Below are positions 45,336 through 56,815 of a stretch of DNA of 64,000 nucleotides, piece by piece. A program made the translations under genes and the position numbers. This stretch comes from Pilaira anomala (lineage: Eukaryota > Mucoromycota > Mucoromycetes > Mucorales > Mucoraceae): positions 186,001 to 250,000 of the forward strand of contig JAIXMQ010000019.1 of NCBI GenBank assembly GCA_025716855.1. The letters run 5' to 3'. Below the pieces are notes generated by a model. The model did no database searches, was not told the DNA's origin, and saw only the letters and a program-made list of their open reading frames with translations. Position 1 is the first letter of the stretch. Every line of letters begins with the position of its first letter.

Positions 45336-47593
45336 CTAATTTTTAGAGCTCACACGAGAAACAGCAAATACACCAATGATAACAACGCCCAAGAAAGCAA
45401 TAGCAGCAGGTAATATTAATTCTTGAGGAATACCAGCAACTGTAATAGGAGCATTAGGTTTTGATCTTTCGTTTTCTTCTTCATCGTCAGAAGAAATAAC
45501 GACTTCCTTCTTTACGCTACGCTTCTTTGGCTTTTCTACCTTGGCTTCAGTAACTTCAATAGCAGGAGGAGGAACAAGAACTGTTTCAGGCTCCATTTTC
45601 TTTTCTTCTATAATCACAGTAGGTTCTTCAATAAGAGTTACAATTTCCTCCTCTTGTTCTTTAAAGCTAGTATCATGAACGAATAATTTAACACGATCTT
45701 GGCCCATTTTACGAGCTAATTTGACAGCGTCCACTACATCAGCATCAGAAGTAATTAAAACTTGGTCTTCTTCATCGTCTAAATAAGAAATGCTTAACCA
45801 AGATTCAACAGGATCATCTGTTGAAGTACCTCTATGAGCTAAATGTTCACTAATTACTTTTTGACGTACAGACTCTAAAAGGGTAGGATAACTATCATGA
45901 GCGGAAGCAAGACGATGTGTTTTTCCACCAGCAGTTGTAAACTTGAAAGAGAACATATCTTCCTTTGTTTGAATATGTTGATTATGACTTCTATCTTCAG
46001 ACATGGAAGAACGATTTTCGTCATTATTAGCTACCATACTAGCAGATTCATTAGGAGTAATTTCAGAAAAGCCTTGTAATTGAGAGAAAGAAGCAGAAGG
46101 CTCAGGTGAGATAGCACGAGAGATACCATTCGAATGATTTTGAGAATGAGCGGATAATAATTGAGAAGATAATGGATCAGATAACTGGGATTCAGAATCA
46201 TGTTGGTCTTGAGCACCAAAGCTATCCCAAAATCTACCCCACATAGGGCCTTCACCATCATTTCCTTGAATACTATTGATTTGTTCCATTGTTGCATAAG
46301 TCAATTTCAAGACATCTACAATACCAACTACATCACCATTTTCTATAACAGGTAAATTAAGGTAATGTCCATCGTGCATCTTTTTTAAAGCATCCATAAT
46401 AGATAATTGAGGATGAGCTGTATCGGGATGAGGTGTCATGACACGTACAACTGAACAATTTTCAGGATTTAAGCCAGCTGCAATAACACGTAATACGACA
46501 TCTTTTGTAGTAAAAATACCAGCTAATCCATCTCTATCCATTACTAAAACTGCTGTTGTATGGTAATCTTTCATCATACGTGCTACATCACGTACATTTG
46601 TTTTTACACTGACTTCTGCAGGAGCCATTCCATCTAATACGGTGCTTAAATCGGGACATTCCATTTTATCACGTAATGCTTCCATATATTGTACTAATTG
46701 AATTGGACTATTACTCCATTCTTTTTCTACGCCTTCAAGTGCATCATATAATTTACGAGATGATCCAAATGCTCTTTCCATTTTATCAAGTGCTTCGTAT
46801 AAACATTTTGTGATATCTAATAATCCAAAAATATCTCCTTCTTCATTACAAACAGGCTTTTATAAAAAAAATAAAAATAAAAAAAAGGCACTTGTTAATT
46901 TATTATTATACATTAATACTTCCAATTTAGTTACCAAATGACGGAAACCACGGGACACCATTAAATTAAGAGCATCCGTTGCGCTGGTATCCGAAGTAAC
47001 ACACATGGGGCCTTTCGTCATAATCTTTGCCACTGTAGTATCTCTATATAAATAAAAACATGCCTCAGTAAGCCCTTCCCTACTCTTTCATTATTTTCAC
47101 TTTCTTACCTTGCATCTAAAGATTCTGCAACCACTCTATAAGCAAGATCTTTTGCTGTAAAAATACCACATAAATGATCCTCATCATCAACAACCAATAC
47201 ACAATCACTTCTCTTTGCTGCCATTAATTGTGAAGCTTCAATAACCAACATATTTTCTTTCACGGTCAAAGCTTGAGAAGGTCGAAGAGCAGATACGGTA
47301 CCAGCAATTTTACGGGTTTGGCGGACCCTTTTTGAACCGGTCTTTTTCTTTGAAAGTTCAGATTCTAACTTCTTTCTAATGGCCTAACTAAAAGTATTTA
47401 ACAAAACAAAGTAAAAAGGGGTAGGGGAAAGAGGCAAGAAAAAAAAAACTTCAGTATATATTCCTTTTACCTCATCTCTCTTTGATTGACGTTGTCTACT
47501 TCCAGTGTTAACACTAGACTCAACAGTGGAAGAATTATCGTTACGGAAAGAAGCAGCTGCAGGAATCCTTGAGCTTGGTCTTTTAGTCGACAT
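45336..47593 (-). CDS. CBS-PB1 domain membrane protein (Mug70-like)
   Basis: Four exons (47593-47471, 47383-47109, 47043-46935, 46856-45336) encode 675 aa. Two tandem CBS pairs come first: SALRPSQALTVKENMLVIEA...GIFTAKDLAYRVV with DTTVAKIMTKGPMCVTSDTS, and MAPAEVSVKTNVRDVARMMK...GIFTTKDVVLRVIAAG with VRVMTPHPDTAHPQLSIMDA. A Ser/Asn-rich linker follows, then a PB1 domain (about 465-555, FKFTTAGGKTHRLASAHDSY...DEEDQVLITSDADVVDAVKL), a basic KKRSVKKE patch, and a C-terminal membrane helix (ELILPAAIAFLGVVIIGVFAV). This order is that of S. pombe Mug70 and related fungal proteins. CBS pairs bind nucleotides or their derivatives; the precise role is unknown. Confidence 0.85.
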
Positions 47594-47714
47594 TTTTTTA
47601 TACAAAAATGATTGAGGAAACGAAGCAAGGAAAAAAAAAAACTTTTGTACCCTAGTTCTCTTATTTAACAAAAAAAAAATTGCAACAAGGTTACACGTAA
47701 ATATTTATTTTTAT

Positions 47715-49201
47715 TTAAATTTCGATCTTTCTATTCTTGTCCATGTAATAGGCAATAAGTTCATCTGTGATTTTACTCTTTCTTTCTTGGAAATCAAGGA
47801 CAAACTTTTGTAAGACTTCAATACAGATCTTCTTCAATTCACCTGTCATTAATTCACCAGATTTATAACTCTAAAAATAAAGGAATCATTTTCAGCATTA
47901 AGTATCTAAAGATTATATAATATTTAAATGTAACTTACATCATGAATCTTTTTTAATTCATCATCATCTTCCATAAAGAAAGAAAGATATTGATAGGCAA
48001 CATCAACCTCGGGTTTACCACCGTTAGCTCTATGTTCTTCTACGGTAGCTCCTCCACCAGAGAAAGCATGCTTATTGATCTTATTCTTGATTTGTTTAGC
48101 AGTATCGGTCATAAAGATAGCGGATGTATCGATAGAAGCACTCATCTTAGTTTGAGGACCTTGCAAAGCAGGGAAAAACTTGGCATGAATAAGACATGGC
48201 TTAGGGTATTTCAATCTCTTTGCAACATCACGAGTTAAACGGAAATAAGGATCTTGATCGATAGCACAAGGAATCAAACAAGGAATATCCTTTTTATCAC
48301 CAAAGATTTGAGGGAAAGAATTGGAGAATGAAGGTGCAGCTTGAACAGCAACAAAGTGTGCCTTACCAATATTATCACTATCATTGAAACCAAATGTTGC
48401 CTTGGATTGATTTAAAGTAATACAACGAGCGATACGTACAACGTTATGATAGAATGGGCCACTATATTACTTTGTTAGTTTTGAAAATAATCAGTTTCCA
48501 TATGCTACAATATACTTTACCCAACGAAATCAAGGTTAGAGAAGATAAATGTCTTTTCAGGCTTGAAACCGCAAGCAATGATATCTTTGGCATTATCAAA
48601 GGCAAATTGATGACACATTTCAACAGTCAAGGTAGGCTTGAATAAAAACTTTTCATCATCAGTCAATTGAATTACAATGGGGACGTCGAAAACGTCTTGA
48701 AGCCATCTATTTATGAATGAAGGTTAAGCACTGTTATGTTGTTTTAAAAAAAAAAAGAATGTGAATACTTTACTGGCAGAATACAAAAGGTACCATATGA
48801 CCTAAATGCATAGAGGCAGAAGAAGGACCACGACCAGTGTATAAAAAGAAGGGTTTCTTTTGCTCATAACGATCGAGGATAATACCAAGTTCTCTAAGAT
48901 ATTTTAACAATGTCAACGATTATGTCAAAAAAAAATAAGATAAAATAAAAACTAACCTATGAGAGAAGAAGGTACCTCTTCTTAAAAAGATATGAGGTTT
49001 ACGACCAGTTAAAGTTTCGAAGCGTTCTAATAAAGCAGCATCAATAGGTCTTGTACCGAATTGGTCCATCAACTTATTGTAGTCAATGGCTTGTTGAACA
49101 CCATCAACAACAGCGCCTTCAACTTCCCAAGGGGTGACATTTTGGGAAACAGCTGCTACTTCAATTTTCATGCCTTCCACTTTGTCTGTTATCTCGGCCA
49201 T
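47715..49201 (-). CDS. WRS1: Cytosolic tryptophanyl-tRNA synthetase
   Basis: Five exons (49201-48957, 48893-48774, 48706-48521, 48461-47939, 47870-47715) encode 409 aa. It charges tRNA(Trp). Eukaryotic-type landmarks: N-terminal [30 protein letters not shown], the HIGH-like [12 protein letters not shown], the [15 protein letters not shown] stretch [31 protein letters not shown] and the KMSKS-like [16 protein letters not shown]. The C-terminus [20 protein letters not shown] matches the anticodon-binding region. Length is near yeast Wrs1 (432 aa). There is no mitochondrial presequence, so this is the cytosolic enzyme. An AG-rich exon junction at FVGGPFYHN was fixed by the conserved double Gly. 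Confidence 0.95.
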
Positions 49202-50056
49202 ATTTTCTATCTAGATAAAAAAAGTTTTTCAATCACTGAATGGAAACAAACTTTTTTTTCTCTCTTATTACTTTACAATTCCACTTTTTGATCTCCGTGA
49301 AAGGGTGGGTTGGTGGTTGGGGGAAGTGAGGATTTACTCCCACAAGAAGAGGATTATCTCAAAGGGCATTTTTCTTTATGCATTCATGTTTGATAGTTGA
49401 GTAAGGAACGCATTATACTAAACGAAATAAGAGTAAAAAGCAAGTGAAAAAATACCTTTAAAATGATAATTTCGCTACATACATATGCCATCTCTTTCTA
49501 TAAAATATTATCTTAATGATGATCTCGCTCGCATTGAAAGTTCATACAATCATTATTTTAGACATACAACAGTCTATATGCACATACATTTGCTTGCTAT
49601 TTAGAGAAAAATAAGACATTTTCAACATATTTTTACTTGGTTTTTTACCTTTATTTATTTATTTATTTATTTGTATATTTTTGCTTCTCTTTTTAATCAC
49701 TCATATCAAACTTAATAATATAGATTTATAACATAATCCAAACACATAGTAGGTAATATATAGCTAACCTCAAAAGCGATCAATTTTCTTTTAATATACG
49801 GGTATAGGTTTATCACTCAATTTTATCCATTACCATTTGACAGTGGCTTATTTTCTTATTGTTTACAGTGCGTCCACTCTTAAATTGAACTTGATGTGGT
49901 ACATTTTTTGAAAATAAAATGGAGCATGTAACCAGTTAAATTCGAGCAAAGTGTTTACTTAATTTGAGCTTCCATTTTTTATCATTAGCTACTTCCCAAA
50001 GACCCTATTTTTATTTCCCATAATTCGCATTAACCACGGTACAAATTGAACATAAC
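49202..50056. other. Intergenic region, no gene; possible mariner-type terminus
   Basis: AT-rich. At about 49866-49890 the string ACAGTGCGTCCACTCTTAAAT resembles the terminus of the MITE at 7135 (ACAGTGCATCTATTCTTAAAT), but no inverted partner was found nearby. (TTTA)n lies at 49651-49672. Confidence 0.4.
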
Positions 50057-50455
50057 CCACTTAGATTTCCTACAACAGCAAATTCCATCACCCACTCATT
50101 TCTTTTCCCCAAATCATCCAGTTTTCTTTTAAGTCCTTTTGAAACTGCCATTGAATTACTGTAGTAAAGTTCCTATGCTACGTTAGGTGTTTACTGATCA
50201 TAATTAATTAGTTTTCTGATACAGAAAAAAGGCCAAGATTTTTTTTAATAGTGGGAAAAAAACCTTATTACTTCCTTTTTCTTTTTCAAAAAACTAATTA
50301 ATTATGATCAGTAAACACCTAACGTAGCATAGGAACTTTACTACAGTAATCCAATGGCAGTTTCAAAAGTACTTAAAAGAAAACTGGATGATTTGGGGAA
50401 AAGAAATGAGTGGGTGATGGAATTTTCTGTATCAGGAAATCTAAGTGGGTGATGT
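50057..50455. mobile_element. Inverted-repeat element copy 4 (about 0.4-kb palindrome)
   Basis: A near-perfect palindrome. The left arm (about 50057-50222) runs CCCACTTAGATTTCCT ... CATCACCCACTCATTTCTTT ... GGTGTTTACTGATCATAATTA. The right arm (about 50293-50452) is its reverse complement, TAATTATGATCAGTAAACACC ... GAGTGGGTGATGGAATTTTC ... AGGAAATCTAAGTGGG. The loop is about 70 bp. GTGTTTACTGATC and CCCAC-type ends are shared with copies 1-3. It is flanked by a direct repeat CCATAATTCGCATTAACCA (about 50019-50037 and 50603-50621). No coding capacity. Confidence 0.8.
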
Positions 50456-50752
50456 CTACTTATTTGGCCTTGCCCACCGTGTCCGTTTCTTTACCTCCTA
50501 CAATTATTAAAAACATTAGGTTTGCAGGCATACATTAGTTATTTTCTTATCCCAAAATAACCAGTGAAAGTGGGAGAGAAGACTGCTTGTTGCGCTTATT
50601 TCCATAATTCGCATTAACCATTCATCTGTTGGATGACAAACATCTAAAAAGGATAAAGATATAACAGACTGAGTTTGATATGTGACTATCTCAAAAAAGT
50701 TTTGATTTTCTCATTTTGAATGCGGAACTTTGTATCTTTTTAGTCCTTAACC
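50456..50752. other. Upstream region of the mitochondrial EF-P gene
   Basis: It contains the second copy of CCATAATTCGCATTAACCA and otherwise no recognised site. Confidence 0.35.
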
Positions 50753-51587
50753 ATGTCTTCTACTTTACTTTCCTTTACCAGACAGGCTTCTTTCAAATGG
50801 ACTCGCACTTTACCTGCCAGTCAACGTTTTTATAAGTTAAGTGTAGGTTCTATTAAAAAGGGACAAGTAGTTCAGTTAAAAGACAAAGCTTGGAAAGTTT
50901 TGACAAGAGATCACGTTTCCACGGGCAGAGGTGGTGCTGTTGTTAAAGTAAATATCTATACCAATAAAGTACAGAAATTTGTAATTTTTGACAGAAAAAA
51001 ATGACAGATGGAATTGCAAGATATCTTATCCAGTAATAAAATTAATGAACGCTTCAAGTCAAGTGATACTTTAGAAAGTAAATAATTACAACGAAATATG
51101 CCAACATCCATGAAATTAATCTCCCTTCGTAGTTTTGAATTTGTCAGACAAACCTTATCAATATTTATACACAGAAGGCGATCAAGTTCATTTATTAGAC
51201 TTGGAAACTTTTGAAGAAATTGAAATGACTGTAAATCAGTGTGAAAGCTCCGTAAACATGTTGGAAGGTAGATACACATACTCAATCAAGGTGTATGTAG
51301 CTCACTCTAACGCCCCTTCTTTTTTTTAAGATTCTATGCCTGTTTCAGTAAATTTCCTCACAACGCCTGAACACGGTTCACAACCTTGTACCTTTAAACT
51401 GCCTTCTAACTACACATATACTGTTCAATCAGTTGTAAACCGTGCAGGTCAAGCTGCTAAAGGTACTGTTTACAAATCTGCTATTTTAACCAACGGAGCT
51501 AAGTTACAAGTTCCTGAATTTGTCAATGAAGGTGATAAAATTGTTGTGGATATTGATACCATGAAATATGTGAAACGCGAACTTTAA
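50753..51587 (+). CDS. Mitochondrial elongation factor P-like protein
   Basis: Four exons (50753-50947, 51008-51077, 51133-51267, 51331-51587) encode 218 aa. EF-P helps ribosomes through poly-proline and similar stalls. The first 26 residues (MSSTLLSFTRQASFKWTRTL...) are a mitochondrial presequence, so this is the organellar form. Three EF-P domains follow: KKGQVVQLKDKAWKVLTRDH with the loop VSTGRGGAVVK; VLNLSDKPYQYLYTEGDQVH; and the C-terminal OB domain ending FVNEGDKIVVDIDTMKYVKR. At the loop tip, where bacterial EF-P carries the modified Lys, this protein has Arg (Arg 59). The third exon ends at GAAG|GTAGAT, which joins LED to SMPVSVNF and keeps the conserved spacing. Confidence 0.9.
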
Positions 51588-51850
51588 CGGTGACGTTGAC
51601 TTTTTTAACTTTTCTTATTGGGTCTATTCATGATATCTAAATTCACTTATTTTCTGTAATGTTTCTATCTTTCTTTCCCTCATACAAAACTTTTTGTTTC
51701 TATTAAATAAATCAATACTCTACTTTTTTTTTTGTCAAGCCAGGAATAATAACGAACGAAGAAAAGAAAGAAAATACTAGAAAAAAAAAGTGAAAAAAAA
51801 AACTAGTAAAACTATAAAGGGGAATAAATAAATATAATATAAGGATTGCC

Positions 51851-53042
51851 ATGGGCACAGCAGCTGTCAATTGGTGGAAAGAATTCGCGTAAGTTTATTT
51901 GTTCTGAATCGCTTTTTATAATGGATTAATTAAAGGCAATGATAGTCAAAATCATGAAAATTTAAAACATTCCATTGCGGGCGCTGGCGCTGGCATTGTT
52001 TCATCTATTGTTACTTGTCCATTAGATGTAGCCAAGACGAGGTTACAGAACCAAAGTGTTGCTTTACCAGGAGAGAAATTATATAAGGGTACAATTGGTA
52101 CTCTATCGAGAATTTGGACGGAAGAAGGTATTCGTGGATTATATAGAGGTTTAGGTCCAACCATATTAGGTTACTTACCTACTTGGGCTATTTATTTTAC
52201 TGTATATGATTATTGTAAAAGTCATTGGGCTGGCGAAATAGGTATTATCTTTTCTTTTTAATAATATAATTACATGTGACTAAAGTTGTACATATGTAGG
52301 TCATGATAAAGAATGGTTACTACACATATCTTCGGCGATGTCAGCTGGTGCTGCCTCTTCTATGTTGACAAATCCATTATGGGTAATCAAAACTAGACTA
52401 ATGGTAACTTATTTCACTCATATTCATACATGAATACGCACATATTAGCATAAAATACTCACACATATATATATATATATTTATGTATATTTACATATCA
52501 TCAAATTATATAGACTCAAAATGAAAGAACAACATATCGATACAAGAATACGTTAAATGCATTTATTACAATTGCAAAGGAAGAAGGATTTAGAGGTTTT
52601 TATAAAGGGTTGGGACCGTCACTTATTGGTATTAGTCACGTTGCAGTACAGTTCCCTTTATACGAGAAATTAAAAGTTGTATTTCGTAAGTGTTACCAGA
52701 CGTAAATTTAAAATAAAACTAATATGTTTTTTAGAGGTGGACCGAGAAAATGTTCCAGGATCTTCGTCTATTTTATTAGCTTCCTCACTTTCAAAAATGG
52801 CAGCGAGTCTTGCAACTTATCCTCATGAAGTGATTCGAACACGTTTACAGAATCAGACCAAAAAACCATATAAATATCAAGGTATTGTCCATGCGATTAA
52901 AGTCATATCGAAGGAAGAAGGTATACGTGGATTTTATAAAGGTTTATCCACAAACTTGGTTAGAACAGTACCATCTTCTGCCATGACTATTCTTACTTAC
53001 GAATTGGTTGTAAAGAAATTAGACGATTGGAAAAATATTTAA
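51851..53042 (+). CDS. Mitochondrial carrier, NAD+/pyrimidine-nucleotide type (Yia6/Ndt1-like)
   Basis: Five exons (51851-51888, 51946-52241, 52300-52403, 52514-52685, 52735-53042) encode 305 aa. It has three carrier repeats, each with Px[DE/W]xx[KR]: [22 protein letters not shown] and [13 protein letters not shown], each followed by the second-half motif ([50 protein letters not shown]). PLWVIKTR in repeat 2 and YPHEVIRTR in repeat 3 are characteristic of the Yia6/Yea6 NAD+ and related folate/FAD/pyrimidine carriers. NAD+ import into mitochondria is the best guess. The second exon must start at TCAAAATCATG, since the nearer AG would give a stop. Confidence 0.85.
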
Positions 53043-53217
53043 TCCTCTCCTCCCATTATACTATAGTTACTTTTTTGTTGTACATACCTTTCTTTTTTCT
53101 TATAAAAATACATTATTTATTAAACATAATTTATTTATTATAAAAAAAAATTAAAAAAAATAAGGGATATATACACGTTAAAATGATTATACTATGTTAA
53201 TTACAATCAAAAAAAAA

Positions 53218-55013
53218 TTACTGGTTTTTGGTAGCTTCATACTCTGCAATATTTTCTTCGTCGGTAACAGTTTCTTTACGTTCGGTATCACGAACGATAG
53301 CGTCTTCTTCCATATCGGTAATATCAGCCTTATGATGACAGATATAAAATAAAACGGTACAAAGAGCCATGAAACCACAGATACCAGTATACATCCAAAC
53401 TAACTTAGGATCAACCGTGACGGAAACCAAAGCAAAAGCAAGGATAGAAGCAAAACAATTGGTAAGCAAGAAAAGCGCCATAACAATTGATTTCATTGAT
53501 TGAGGTGCCTTCTTATAAGCATATTCCATACCAGTAATGGATGCAAAAATTTCGGAAATAGCAATCAACACATAGGAAGGAATTAAATAAGCAGCTGAAA
53601 TCCAATTTTGTCTTCCTTCAGGATGATCATAGTAAGGAGCAGTCTTATATACCATAGATTGAATACCGGCAGTATATCCCATAGCAGCAGCAGCAAAGAA
53701 GAAACCACAAGTAATACGTGCAATAGGACGCATAGGTAAACCGATACGATGCAAAAATGGGTAAACGATACTATCCATAAGTGGAATCAAGATAATCAAA
53801 GCAATAGGATCAATATTTTGCATGATATCATTAGGAACGTTACCAGTCAACATGGTTCCAGCCATAGAAACTAAATTGTTAGTCATTTGAGAATAACATA
53901 ACCAGTAAATAGGGAACCAGCAGAAAACAACACAAGCCTTCAGGGTACGCTTCAATTCATCAACAAAAATATCATCCCAAGTTACTCTTTCGAGTAATTC
54001 GGGTCGCTCACGAGCTAAATTAGAAGGTTTACAAGCATCCAAACCACCTTGTACCTTCCAACTAAGATAAAAGAGACGACCAGCTTCAACAAAGACAGAA
54101 CCACGTGGAGGATTAAGTACATATTGTTTGCGACCCATTACGACCACAATAATACAAGGAATAAACATGAGTGTGGGTAACAAATAAGCGGGCCAAAAGC
54201 CAACATTTTTTTCTAATTCAGTGGTTGCAATTGCTGAGAGAGAACCAATGTTGATGCCCCAGTAAAAGTAATTGAAAATCTTTTGATAAGTAGCTTGAGG
54301 GGTAATAATGACACGTTTTCCGTTATTCAAAGTTTTTATATAGGCGGATTTACTTTGGTACTGTTCGGCAACAAGTGGAGAAACATTGGCTTTAATACCA
54401 CCAGTAGCAAGACCGATAATAATAATAGCAACAATAAAACCGGGAAAGGCGGCTCCAGAATCAATAGCCATGGGAATCGAGGTAAGGGTGAGAATAATAA
54501 GACCAATAAAGTAGACGATAGAGAATATAAGAATTGTCTTATATTTACCTAAGAATTGATCAGCGATAATGGCACCAAAAATAGGTGTAATATAACACCA
54601 AAACTGAAAGAAGGTAGTTAATGAAGTAGCCACTTGTTGACCTCTACCCATAGCGCCAGGCTGTTCAGCAGGGTCTATAATTAGTTAAAAATATATAAAA
54701 TGAGTATGAATGTAAAATGTAAAATAAATTATAAGAACTTACAATAATCTGGGTTTTTATGTTGTATATAATTTTGGAATGGACCACTTAATCCATAATA
54801 CGTAAAACGCTCACAGAATTCAACAAGAATAACTAAAAACGCAGCCTTTGGAATTTTATCAGATACCTCAGGCAACTCTTTCCAATCTTGTTCTGTCGGT
54901 TCAGGTCCTTGTAAATTTTCGTCTTGTGCGTAAGAAGGTGGAAAGTTATCGTCTTCGTACGTCACCGGCACATTTGTAGTCTCTACAATATCAGCCTTTT
55001 TTTCTTCTTGCAT
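53218..55013 (-). CDS. PTR2: Peptide transporter, POT/PTR2 family
   Basis: Two exons (55013-54743 and 54674-53218) encode 575 aa. It is a proton-coupled uptake system for di- and tripeptides at the plasma membrane. Landmarks: the helix-1 motif ILVEFCERFTYYGLSGPFQNY (ExxERFxYYG), FFQFWCYITPIFGAIIADQF, KYKTILIFSIVYFIGLIILT, IIGLATGGIKANVSPLVAEQ, and YFYWGINIGSL-type NYFYWGINIGSLSAI. Late helices include PSYVLIAISEIFASITGMEY AYKKAP, the second POT signature. Both termini are cytosolic and acidic; the N-terminus PPSYAQDE holds a PPSY motif that could recruit Rsp5-type ubiquitin ligases. An upstream in-frame Met exists, but the T-rich stretch with CAG before the chosen Met looks like a 5'-UTR intron. 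Confidence 0.92.
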
Positions 55014-56815
55014 GGCAATTATAGATTTCTGTAAACAAAAAAAAAAAAGAAAAAAAAAGAAATGACATCTAGGATAGATCATTAGGTCTTTTATATATAT
55101 CGTAGGCTAGTTCGTTTTGGTCTCCGTTGGAAAAACAAAAGAAACGGGTTAACTAATATAAAAAGAAACTTCATAATATTGCTTCAATTGATACCTAAGG
55201 AATATAATGTATAATTACACTTAAAAAATAATTTATATGCTTTCAATTTTCTAGCAGATAAGTTTGTATTTGTAAATAAGAATTTATCAGAATTCTAAAC
55301 ATTAGGTCATATCTTGGAACTCTATTTTAAATGAATTGGGTAAATAATTTTTATTTTACCTTAATATAGTAATAACTTATTAAAATGTTTCTCACGGCAC
55401 TTCTGTCACTTATAATATTTGTGCAACTTGAAAATGAGTCTGACATAAAAAGCGCCATATAAGGAAGTATTATTTTATCCTTTGCCGAGTAATTCAATAA
55501 ATAAGTGATAGTCTGTTATATTGATTGGACCATTGATAGTGAGGAGATTTTTTATAAAGTAGCCTTTCATTCGCTTTTTGAAAAAAAAGGGGCCAACCGA
55601 ATAAAATCTTGATATCGGGTATTCTTTGTCCAGTATCAATCAAACATATCGGGATTCATTTGATGCGATATATCCGTATCTGCCTTTTTTTTTTTCTGCC
55701 ATGTAATCTTAGCTTATGTAATTTAAAAGTTGAATTATTGTACCATAAAGCGAGTACGTACCATAGAAAAGAGAAAAAAAAGGTCGCTGATATTGGATTA
55801 GTCAGTTCCTTTTGTTACCATTTATTAAAAGAATAATAACTTTGTACTAGCGCATCTTTCCCTGCTCCGATGAAAAGCCAAACTCTATCATTAAATGAGC
55901 GTGTGATAAAAAAAAAACTTTTTAAAGTTGAAAGCCATTTTATCTATTGTTATTACTTGGCATTTTCCTACTTTTGTATCAAGGCGGTAAAAAGTAAATG
56001 CACGGAATTAAGTTAAAACTCTAAAATGACTTTTACTTTGGTATGTGAGACGTGTATACAACATTCTGATTATATAATCTATAAAAAACTTAATAGGAAA
56101 ATGTTTTATTTAGACCTTTTCTCAAAACACATTCTACATTTGAATCGCTGTACTCTTTCTTGGTTTTTGAGTATCTCCTTCCTATCAAATACAGTTATCA
56201 TGTTGCTATGGGAAAGGGTGTTCACAACAATTTTCTTTATATTGTTATTGTTGCTACTAAGCCTTGTTAGTAGTTACTTAATCAGTTTCATTGAAACACA
56301 TTTTTCGAGCTTACAAGATCGTCTACATTTTTTATGAGGCCTGCAAAAGTTAATGTTGCAGGATATATTTTTAGAGTAAAGACATATCTCAATATGTCTG
56401 GAGACTTTAACATTTAGTGGTGTATGTGTGTATTTTAGTATAAAGTAACAATTGATCATAAAATGAACAGGTTTCGCACAACGAAGCTCGAATTTATCGG
56501 GTGATAGGTGTTTCAAGACTTTTGCTTATAAATCTATGTTCTTCCAAACTAACACCCTTGTCATATAAAAATCTGAAAAACTAAAAAATTTCAACAAAAC
56601 AATCTTCATATTTTCGATCGTCACTTGCAACAAAAAATTAAAAATAATTTAAATTCTGAGATATTTATTATGAAGACAATGCATAATTGACTGTTAAACA
56701 TGCCTTCTTAAATACATCAGCTACTGCAAAAAGAGTAAATTGTGAAAGAAAAAAAAAACCTTTGATTTCACAAATATATATTAGTTTTTATTATGTAAAA
56801 AGTATTTGAATGAAA
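55014..56815. other. 1.8-kb intergenic region, no gene supported
   Basis: It includes the promoter of the peptide transporter (left) and the 3' flank of the fasciclin gene (right). A 103-codon frame at 56026-56337 is hydrophobic but shows no family motif and is not convincing. Confidence 0.45.

Noticed and set aside
52677..52735. Start of the carrier's last exon at the Met of 52677
   Set aside because: The stretch 52686-52734 is an intron (GTAAGT...TTTTTTAG); reading through it would break the carrier repeat.
56026..56337. 103-codon hydrophobic frame
   Set aside because: No signal peptide at its start, no known motif, and AT-rich codons give Phe/Leu/Ile by chance.
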